This document shows positions 37,401 to 42,165 of a DNA stretch of 42,165 nucleotides, in pieces. Where the stretch lies: positions 1 to 42,165 of IMG/VR virus record IMGVR_UViG_3300017782_000047, one strand, 5' to 3'. How positions within the stretch are numbered: the stretch's first letter is position 1; each line of letters opens with the position of its first letter. Under the pieces are notes generated by a model. It searched no databases, had not been told where the DNA came from, and saw only the letters and a list, made by a program, of their open reading frames with translations. A program made the translations under genes and the position numbers. This DNA is from a virus.

Positions 37401-38008
37401 TTGATGCACAAAACTCTAGATTTAACTGTGATTGGTTTGGTGGTTATCAATATGCAGCCAATTCGTTCCTAGATTTTGATAATGACTCACCTGGTAGTAG
37501 TGGAACTAATGGTGTTCATTTGGCGTCAGTTGCTGGTATGGACTTTACTATTGACTCAAATAACAATGGGTCCGTTGATGAATTTACCTGGCGCGTCAAC
37601 TCGCCTACAGCGTCAACCGGTACTGAGTTGATGAGCTTAGACAGCGACGGTGATTTAACAGTTACTGGAGCTCTTGCCGCAACAACAAAATCATTTGATA
37701 TTGAGCATCCAACAAAAGAGGGTAAGAGATTACATCATGGTGTTCTTGAAGGACCCGAGCATGCAGTATATATTAGAGGAAAAACAAAAGAATCAATCAT
37801 TCAATTGCCTGAATATTGGAATGGGCTAGTTCATGAAGATACTATAACTGTTCAGCTTACAGCAATTGGCCGGTCAGAATATCTTTATGTCGACGGCATT
37901 AAAGATAACACTGTAAGTATTTCTAATGACACTGAATATTTTTACTTTATACAAGCCGAGCGTAAAGATGTCGAAAGGTTTGAGGTAGAATATGACGACG
38001 TCGACTAA
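31430..38008 (+). CDS. Giant tail fibre protein with VGIGT repeats, second copy type
   Basis: 2192 residues. The N-terminal TDHNFKVKNGLAVEGADLKI is a fibre start module seen in marine phages. Residues about 169-240 carry the shared module (VSGDLNITGDINSVSTTDLD, then DGAGIIIEG). About 13-14 VGIGT-type repeats follow (VGIGTNDPSRKLHV, VGIGINNPSEKLEV, VGIGTNDPIDQFHL and others). The last about 107 residues are a distinct C-terminal domain: KSFDIEHPTKEGKRLHHGVL, then EGPEHAVYIRG and LPEYWNGLVHEDTITVQLTA. This domain type recurs at fibre ends and in large-virus structural proteins, and is different from the ends of the other two giants. No S74 dyad is seen. The gene overlaps the first lectin-like gene by 17 nt. 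Confidence 0.85.
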   Translation: MATDHNFKVKNGLAVEGADLKITGDGNDTRIESGGEIRFRPEGSSSNKVRITLNELEVSGSIDASADLKTNNTTRINSSGGFTLGSGSMTGPVTISPPSGQNTVLNLNGALDTFLEKDTGSHFYIANNVEDKDIKFRINNGGTQKIPLTIHGQSGTVDLTGDLDVSGDLAVSGDLNITGDINSVSTTDLDITDKTITLSKGSTSSSTSDGAGIIIEGPSPAPELKYQHSNARWTLNKEVFTPSGFMIGTTSTDVGLMRNSSGVFDFQAQSGREISFSNATNGEHVRIDADGKVGIGTDNPGVNLQINDSTTTQTNSEFRIYGYDTGTSDAKYGRIFIDSGGNLNVAAQDSYLILTSGNYIQANDTLYALESILMRNNKKIQMAGSDGGFNGVMNVSTSDVVQVGGVSGWGGTIGQLALYSNDGEAVRIDENQWVGIGTNDPSRKLHVYQNNGTNVVAAFESNDAQVWIDLRDSNSTSYGGSAYGCLLGHDPVNDHLFIVADGNVTKHFVVDNTGNVGIGTSDPKTDLHVLGASGNAQATTVRLGGDGANGNHTPKLEFTEGTTGTSMNFGFSLLADGNSSNNFLIRNHNSSTGGAVAICVDRATGFVGIGNNSGSPKSRLDINSSGDNFVYLNYTRSTGGTNEKYWRSGIETNHRFAIGKVNDAYNSLSEYLTILSGGNVGIGINNPSEKLEVNGNIKADTLKIDNIVFEDEDGSPTDSITASTEWDGTNSTLSFEGSAGQLFAISNNLTGTIFSVNDISGIPSIEVEDDGEIRFAEFGGYVKIGHDSSVPGQEAPLIVTKTQGTLPPAPDTPSKNVAVFQNNSTAGEYSIISIIGGNTGRSSIHLGDTDDDNAGAIYYTHNDNKLHFRTNSSGDDVQIESDGTLNISTGDLRLGVGKKFYMGGSNHTYISEDIDDRLRFFTGGQEFMRFTEAGTDTVNFYTPVSSSGTITAPALNGTDSTNNVGFNIATDSTSNGRAFIILDSDSTDGVGVGSDYTYIGSDYASFRGWVSAGQNGASGGVRVSDGSGTAPTLSFADRTDTGLWAQDYSTGEDRVMISTGGSIRAEVQSAGVYSYANVYAVNEFRNITNTWKATTSQVSQDFQFIGNTSNTPVTIMHLDTGNANVGIGTTSTDSTYKLQIAGAQRTTVTGSNTVAGWFENTDDHDYNIRIVPKLSSGGYNPITSTGDSGIIFSTDNDHTNAVDNNGLIIAPHSDEKGGLYIAESGNVGINVRNTGSQALWVEIPTAQQSDTNLVAYFKSHNNKACIQITDNDTTAVVSAEGTRMSLGGQQGVHANNVNINTSNANTGIGIITGSDGDLSLNVPRLHVKADTQQGVNALVARFEAGNDNDNTGAAILINHSNDRGLLIEGGRSNSDRAIAHLGLVTSGGDHNRVLTIRQDGSNYWAGIGTEVPEALLHVKAASGTTATIRIEGGSNTVSASGEINSQLDFGSNDGSVNSAGQVGGRIASVTENTNGAYTGMAFYTFTQSGSPDLAEKMRIRYDGSVGIGEASPTTGKLVVNGNTNQYTLRLNGGTSSGTSYGARIRAGTNTSDYGLIVENTSAGPQFAVRGDGHVGIGTNDPIDQFHLKSSSGDARMVLESPVDSDCEIKLSENGTVKFTVGFNAADDTFRIGTTNVDTNPRMAITSAGKVGFGRENPHNKFHVIGDGRFEGNLMTGSASYTNVPAKAIHIKDSGDNACLRIEDSTGSNKVYDFRVNTGAGLKIIDQGTVGTGNNVRFRIEDDGKVGIGNFPTTNNNSNNHDSIAPAARLHVYDTGGGGTEKPLMILENYIGDHGTTPSKVSIDIRNQDSNNNPNRVSLKNVTVNSTTYGVNDEAAAHFVIGLSKGGNVIERAMFHADGHMSIGTSMFNPYTHVNTGSYFKPKTNVTSNRTLSIGGGDAGADISLVSSTTSDDGHVGGLFFTSTAGATDAHKQLAGIDCVYDKHATSDAVSGGHLRFFTKPTGSGINSPRMWIHQNGNIYMKNQSGSDVVAFDAQNSRFNCDWFGGYQYAANSFLDFDNDSPGSSGTNGVHLASVAGMDFTIDSNNNGSVDEFTWRVNSPTASTGTELMSLDSDGDLTVTGALAATTKSFDIEHPTKEGKRLHHGVLEGPEHAVYIRGKTKESIIQLPEYWNGLVHEDTITVQLTAIGRSEYLYVDGIKDNTVSISNDTEYFYFIQAERKDVERFEVEYDDVD
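32300..37055 (+). repeat. VGIGT repeat series in the 2192-residue fibre
   Basis: About 13-14 degenerate copies of the same repeat type as in the preceding giant fibre, from VGIGTDNPGVNLQI to MSIGTSMFNPYTHV. The protein-level pattern is shared but the copies are not close DNA duplicates. Confidence 0.8.
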
Positions 38009-39269
38009 TCAAAAAATAGTTACCAGGGGATTAAAATACGCCTGGGATATGAATAATAAAAAGTCGTGGAAAGGTAAACCGACTACTAACTTATTAAGTA
38101 ATCCTGATTTTAGTAATGGAACTACTGGCTGGACTCTAACTTCAAGGTCGTCATCGACACACAACGATACTATGGAAATTAGATACGAGCCTAATGGTAC
38201 ACCGTATCTTAACATGCATTTGGAAAGAACTTCCGGCAGCGGGAATAGTTGGTCTCACTTAAGACAAGGCTCTGTATTCTCCTCGACTGGAAATTATGCA
38301 ACTTCAGGACAATTTAGAGTTAATGCGTATTCGGTATCTAGTGGGAGCACATTGTCACAGTTTAGAGGGTCCGCCTTTTATAATGATTGGTGGTCAGCAA
38401 ATAGACCTATTAGAAATATATCTGCAAGTGATATAGGTCAGGGATGGTTGGATTTAGAATTAAATAGAGATTACGTGTCCTCATATACTGATAGTAACGG
38501 AACAGTTTATAATTTAGATGGGTGTTTTGAATTTTATACTGGAAGTATGCCAGCCGTTGGAGATCTTATTGATATCGATATAAGATTAATTCAAATAGAG
38601 TCAGGCACTTTTGCCACGCCTTTTGTGAATGGCACTAGAACGAATACGAACTCATTACGCGATATGACTTCTAGTAATACTCTTACACTAAGCGCGCTTA
38701 CATATAATTCTGACGGGACTTTTGAGTTTGATCAAAGCGCTTCAAATAGAATTACATCTGATAAACTTATGAGAACTCTTATGGATAGTGTAGACACTTA
38801 TACGTATTCATGTGTTATAAAAAGAACAGCGTCTATGCCTGACGGTCACGGGATTGCTTTAGGACTTCAAGGATATAACTGTGGTATTCTTTTAAAGAAC
38901 GATGGTATTATTGCAAGTAATTGGTATAATAATGGGTCGGGGTATTCTGTTAAACAAAGCGGAACTGCAACTTTAGCAAATAACACTTGGGCCCATGCGA
39001 CTATGACTTGGAATTGTAGAGAAAACATGAAGCTGTATATTAATGGCGAACTAACACATACTGTATCGGTTTCTGCTCAAACTGGTAGTAGCAATAATGA
39101 ATGGTATGGAGTAACGTCTGCACACAGTAATCCAATAATGGCTGGCGGTGGTTCGAGTCATTGGGAAACAAATTCTGTAATAAAAGAAGCTCAGGTGTAT
39201 GATAGAGAGTTAAGTGCAGAAGAAGTAAAACAAAATTTTATTGCGGTGAGAGGTAAATACGGTCTATGA
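37992..39269 (+). CDS. LamG/concanavalin-like lectin-type virion protein, first of three
   Basis: 425 residues. The N-terminus (LKYAWDMNNKKSWKGKPTTN) begins a LamG-like pattern, which is then interrupted by a jelly-roll segment (LLSNPDFSNGTTGWTLTS, through IDIDIRLIQIESGTFATPFV) typical of carbohydrate-binding-like modules. After TNTNSLRDMTSSN the LamG fold resumes, residues about 244-425: FEFDQSASNRITSDKLM, NNTWAHATMTWNCRENMKLYI, NGELTHTV, and the end VYDRELSAEEVKQNF. LamG/Laminin_G_3 domains bind glycans or surface polymers. The gene overlaps the upstream fibre by 17 nt and the next gene by ATGA, so all are probably translated together. Likely a receptor-binding tip or decoration; no catalytic motif seen. 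Confidence 0.78.
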   Translation: MTTSTNQKIVTRGLKYAWDMNNKKSWKGKPTTNLLSNPDFSNGTTGWTLTSRSSSTHNDTMEIRYEPNGTPYLNMHLERTSGSGNSWSHLRQGSVFSSTGNYATSGQFRVNAYSVSSGSTLSQFRGSAFYNDWWSANRPIRNISASDIGQGWLDLELNRDYVSSYTDSNGTVYNLDGCFEFYTGSMPAVGDLIDIDIRLIQIESGTFATPFVNGTRTNTNSLRDMTSSNTLTLSALTYNSDGTFEFDQSASNRITSDKLMRTLMDSVDTYTYSCVIKRTASMPDGHGIALGLQGYNCGILLKNDGIIASNWYNNGSGYSVKQSGTATLANNTWAHATMTWNCRENMKLYINGELTHTVSVSAQTGSSNNEWYGVTSAHSNPIMAGGGSSHWETNSVIKEAQVYDRELSAEEVKQNFIAVRGKYGL

Positions 39270-40402
39270 TTTCTCATAACAGCAAAATTACTCTTGATGG
39301 TTTAGAACTATATTGTGACGCAACAAATCCTAAAAGTTTTGAAGGTGAGGCTACTACAAATCTATCAAATACTTCGGCCGGAGTAAAGGATTGGACTATC
39401 GGCAATCTTGTGGCAAGTGTTTCTTTATCTACGGTTACAACTAATAGCGTATATAGGATTACTAGTGGGTCTACGGCTGGGGCTTTTAGATTTTATTTTA
39501 ATGTTAGTAATTTAACGGACGGTGAAACGTATACTATGAGTTTTAGAAATAAAATTATCAGTTCAACTGGTGGAGTAACTCCTAATTTTACTCCTACAGA
39601 TTGGAACGATCAATCTATAACAAAGACACAAACGTTAAATAACGATCATTGGTATCATACCGCAACTGGTTCAAGAAGTACATATACAAATACGTATAGA
39701 TTTATGGATTTTTATATTACTGCAAATACAGTAGTTGAGATATACGACGTTCAATTAGAAGAAAAAGATCATGCTACGCCGTACGTGGCGTATCAGAGAA
39801 ATACATGGAAGGACTTGACTAAAAACGGTTATGATTTAAATTTTGTCAGTGGAACTCCGGAGTATTCATCTACTAATAACGCGGTGTCCTTTAGAAGCGC
39901 TGATACAGAATATAGTACGGCAACTATTGACAAAGGAATACTAAAAGCTACTAACGAACTTGGAGAGTGGTCGTTAGAATGTCTATTTAAACAAATAAGT
40001 GATTCTAATGCCAATGAAGCCGTAATTATAGGAAGAAGCGGACATCACGGCGGAATATTAGTTCAGACAAATCATATACGCCATCAAATAAGAACTGTTG
40101 ATGGTAGTACAGGACAGTTATCTGAATCGGCTGGAAACATGACAAATGGAAATTGGTATCATAGCGTTATGACATATGAAAATGGTTTAGTAAATTCGTA
40201 TTTAAATGGCGTATTAGTTTCTTCCGATCAGTTCGACAAAAATACTTATAATATACGCGCGTACGATAACACCTTATATGTTGGAGGTATTAGTGGTAGA
40301 TATCCTAATATTGATTTATCGCTAGTTAGGGCTTACTCTAAAGCTTTAAATAGCTCTGAAGTTCTTACTAATTATCACGCGACAAAGGGAAGAATGATAT
40401 GA
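39266..40402 (+). CDS. LamG/concanavalin-like lectin-type virion protein, second of three
   Basis: 378 residues, a divergent paralogue of its neighbours. It shares the N-terminal pattern GLELYCDATNPKSFEGEATTN, an internal beta segment ending DVQLEEKDHATPYVAYQRNT (compare QIESGTFATPFV in the first copy), then WKDLTKNGYDLNFVSG. The LamG part is residues about 206-378: AVSFRSADTEYSTATI, GEWSLECLFKQ, NGNWYHSVMTYENGLVNSYL, NGVLVSSDQF, and LSLVRAYSKALNSSEVLTNY at the end. The central jelly-roll is shorter than in copies one and three. Coupled on both sides by ATGA overlaps. Function as a glycan-binding adsorption factor is inferred. Confidence 0.77.
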   Translation: MISHNSKITLDGLELYCDATNPKSFEGEATTNLSNTSAGVKDWTIGNLVASVSLSTVTTNSVYRITSGSTAGAFRFYFNVSNLTDGETYTMSFRNKIISSTGGVTPNFTPTDWNDQSITKTQTLNNDHWYHTATGSRSTYTNTYRFMDFYITANTVVEIYDVQLEEKDHATPYVAYQRNTWKDLTKNGYDLNFVSGTPEYSSTNNAVSFRSADTEYSTATIDKGILKATNELGEWSLECLFKQISDSNANEAVIIGRSGHHGGILVQTNHIRHQIRTVDGSTGQLSESAGNMTNGNWYHSVMTYENGLVNSYLNGVLVSSDQFDKNTYNIRAYDNTLYVGGISGRYPNIDLSLVRAYSKALNSSEVLTNYHATKGRMI

Positions 40403-41736
40403 GTTTATTAGTTGCCATTGATGCCTATAATCCGTCTAGCTGGAAGGGTAGACCTACTAACAATTATTTAGCTACTTCTACTTGGGGCCAGGCCAATAGT
40501 GTTGGAAGATCTGACAAAAAGCCTTTTGCCAGTAATAGCCACTCTGCTAGTGGTCAGTTGGCTTCTGATGCAAACTGGTATGTTGGTCCAATTATAAACA
40601 TTCCAGAATTGCCTGTTGAAGATTGTAATATATTTTATGTGGAAGATAGTAATCCAGACAATTATTCTAGATGGAGCCCCCACGCTGGGTTTGACATTGA
40701 CGAATTAGATACACTAGATGTTACTCACGTTTTAAGTTGTTATGTTTATATACCTCCAGGAACAACGGTAGGTAATAGCACATTTTCTACGGTCACGCAA
40801 AATAGCACAGGTGCGGATTGGCATACACAAAATTCAACCGCTTCTTCGGCAGTATATAATAGCCAATATAATTATTGGAATTTTACCGCAGATATAAATC
40901 AAACTGAGGTACTGGCAAACACTAGCACTCGTGGTTCATGGCAACGAATACACGTTCCTTTTGTTCCTAAAAGCACTATTAGAGATCAGGAAAGTGATAG
41001 TCCTAGGATAGATAAACTAGGCGGATATTTAAGGCCTAATTTAGTAGGACAGTCTAACTATAATTATCTGTACATTGCAGCCAGTCAGCTAGAAGAAGGT
41101 AGCTTGCCTAGTCCGTACATTAGAGGCGAAAGATCTAATACAGAATCTATATTAGATTTGTCTTCTTATAAGCGAACGGTTACTGCTACATCATTAACAT
41201 ATGGATCCAATGGCAAATGGGAATTCACGAATACGTCAAACGATAAAATAACAATAGATAATAACAACGATCTACATCCAGATGGAGACTTTTCAGTTGA
41301 GTGGTGGTTTTATTGCGATTCTTCTCAAAATAATCCATATCCAAGAGTTTTTGATAAAACCAATCCGTTATGCCATATAGGACAGACGTTTCCTACTTAT
41401 GTAGCATTTAATAAAACAATTGCCGGAAGCACGTTAAGACAAACAACTGCTTCAAGTCCTATTAATCACAGCACTTGGTACCATATAGCATTTACATATA
41501 ATGGTAGATACGCAAAAATATATATTGATGGAGTATTAGTCGTAGATAAAGACTGGACCACTGTAGAATATTTAAGCTCAGGTGGAATTGGGACTGATAT
41601 GACTATTGGTGGAAACAGCGGAACAAGCAGAAGTTTTAATGGTAAGATAGAGATGTTTAAATTCTATAAGGATGAGATATTATCAGCCGCTGAAGTAAAA
41701 CAAAGTTATTTAAGAGGAAGAGGGAGATACCTATAA
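40399..41736 (+). CDS. LamG/concanavalin-like lectin-type virion protein, third of three
   Basis: 445 residues. The N-terminus LLVAIDAYNPSSWKGRPTNN parallels SWKGKPTTN of the first copy. A long inserted beta segment ends AASQLEEGSLPSPYIRGERS, then NTESILDLSSYKRTVTA. The LamG domain spans residues about 273-445: WEFTNTSNDKITIDNNNDLH, DFSVEWWFYCDSSQNNPYPR, HSTWYHIAFTYNGRYAKIYI, DGVLVVDKDW, DMTIGGNSGTSRSFNGKIEM, and the end AAEVKQSYLRGRGRYL. EVKQ-F/Y is shared with copy one (AEEVKQNFIAVRGKYGL), so copies one and three are the closer pair at their C-termini. Last gene of the coupled cassette. Confidence 0.78.
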   Translation: MSLLVAIDAYNPSSWKGRPTNNYLATSTWGQANSVGRSDKKPFASNSHSASGQLASDANWYVGPIINIPELPVEDCNIFYVEDSNPDNYSRWSPHAGFDIDELDTLDVTHVLSCYVYIPPGTTVGNSTFSTVTQNSTGADWHTQNSTASSAVYNSQYNYWNFTADINQTEVLANTSTRGSWQRIHVPFVPKSTIRDQESDSPRIDKLGGYLRPNLVGQSNYNYLYIAASQLEEGSLPSPYIRGERSNTESILDLSSYKRTVTATSLTYGSNGKWEFTNTSNDKITIDNNNDLHPDGDFSVEWWFYCDSSQNNPYPRVFDKTNPLCHIGQTFPTYVAFNKTIAGSTLRQTTASSPINHSTWYHIAFTYNGRYAKIYIDGVLVVDKDWTTVEYLSSGGIGTDMTIGGNSGTSRSFNGKIEMFKFYKDEILSAAEVKQSYLRGRGRYL

Positions 41737-41738
41737 GG

Positions 41739-41746
41739 TATAAATA
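41739..41746 (+). promoter_or_regulatory. T4-type late promoter upstream of the 64-residue gene
   Basis: Exact TATAAATA two nt after the preceding stop. Predicted +1 is about 41752, the A of the next ATG, the same geometry as at gp25. AAGG lies just before it at 41735-41738. Confidence 0.6.
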
Positions 41747-41751
41747 GAAGC

Positions 41752-41946
41752 ATGCAAGCTAATTTTAAGTATAATAAATCAACTGGAGAACTTACAATCG
41801 TAGATAAAGATGGTGAGGAAATGTCAGTACACGCAGAAATTACATCTGATACACCGACTAGAGTATTGTTTTATGTGCAATGCGACGTCGAAGATGATTT
41901 TAGTTTATATCCATATTTAGAACCAGGAGTTGACGATGGCGACTAG
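41752..41946 (+). CDS. Small acidic protein of unknown function
   Basis: 64 residues, not assigned to a family. It opens NFKYNKSTGELTIVDKDGEE, a short beta pattern, and ends with an acidic stretch (CDVEDDFSLYPYLEPGVDDGD). It overlaps the next gene by 11 nt, so the two are likely co-expressed from the late promoter directly upstream. The only clear ribosome-site-like sequence, AAGG, lies 13 nt before the ATG and overlaps the promoter. Presumed virion or fibre accessory protein because of position only. Confidence 0.62.
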   Translation: MQANFKYNKSTGELTIVDKDGEEMSVHAEITSDTPTRVLFYVQCDVEDDFSLYPYLEPGVDDGD

Positions 41947-42165
41947 AACATCATCCCAGTCAGGAAATTTTAATTCTACCTCAACTTGGGGAGGCTCTGC
42001 AGTTCCCGTAGATGGAGATCAATTTGTGGTTTCTGCCGGTCATATAGTAACCGTTAGCGATGATCGCAGAACTACTAACGGTTATCATGATTCTACGTGT
42101 TATGGAAAGCTTCATATTACTGGTTCTGGCAAAATACGAATGAACGGCAATTTTACAGTTGATCA
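41936..42165 (+). CDS. Beta-rich virion structural protein, N-terminal part (cut by window end)
   Basis: The frame from ATG 41936 runs open to the window end (76 codons). The start is MATRTSSQSGNFNSTSTWGG, then AVPVDGDQFVVSAGHIVTVS, then KLHITGSGKIRMNGNF. The pattern W-G-G-x-x-P-x-x-G-D-x-hydrophobic-x-x-x-A/G-H-x-V-T is found at the start of G8-like and parallel beta-helix proteins of phages and secreted bacterial proteins. The start overlaps the upstream gene by 11 nt. Probably another fibre or decoration protein; full length and domains lie outside the window. Confidence 0.68.
   Translation, partial: MATRTSSQSGNFNSTSTWGGSAVPVDGDQFVVSAGHIVTVSDDRRTTNGYHDSTCYGKLHITGSGKIRMNGNFTVD

Overview
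The window is one uninterrupted late structural block of a T4-like (Myoviridae-type) tailed phage. Every supportable gene lies on the + strand, genes are packed with gaps of 0 to 97 nt or short overlaps, and no tRNA, integrase, transposase or CRISPR array is seen. The sequence is AT-rich. The gene order (gp5 end, gp25, gp6, gp7-like, gp8, DUF4815-type giant, long modular fibres) and the fibre module vocabulary match marine T4-like phages such as cyanophages and pelagiphages. The host cannot be fixed from this window.

Region 1 (1-7203) is the baseplate: the C-terminal tip of the gp5/gpV-like central spike, then wedge proteins gp25, gp6, a gp7-like protein and gp8. Region 2 (7237-12702) holds a 1740-residue DUF4815-type virion protein, where T4 would have gp9/gp10, and a 75-residue coiled-coil protein. 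Region 3 (12702-38008) is dominated by fibre proteins: a 2830-residue fibre with a self-cleaving Peptidase_S74 chaperone end; two small proteins (116 and 81 residues); a 557-residue fibre; and two giant fibres of 2602 and 2192 residues built from many VGIG(T)-type repeats. Region 4 (37992-41736) is a translationally coupled cassette of three LamG/concanavalin-like lectin-type proteins. Region 5 (41752-end) has a 64-residue protein and the start of a beta-rich structural protein cut off by the window end.

Control appears to be by T4-type late promoters. Eight exact TATAAATA octamers were noticed on the + strand; seven lie within about 80 nt upstream of a start codon (before gp25, gp8, the DUF4815 gene, the 116-residue gene, both repeat-rich giant fibre genes and the 64-residue gene). 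Within each unit, genes are linked by ATGA or TAATG junctions or short overlaps.

The most interesting points are: a carbohydrate-binding-like jelly-roll inserted in the gp7-like wedge protein; the same GxGY repeat module in gp7-like and gp8; one fibre module recurring in four different fibre genes; three tandem lectin-like proteins in which a jelly-roll seems nested inside each LamG domain; and two late promoters placed so that the predicted transcript begins at the start codon. No wholly new enzymatic system was found; the novelty is in the architecture of the adsorption apparatus.
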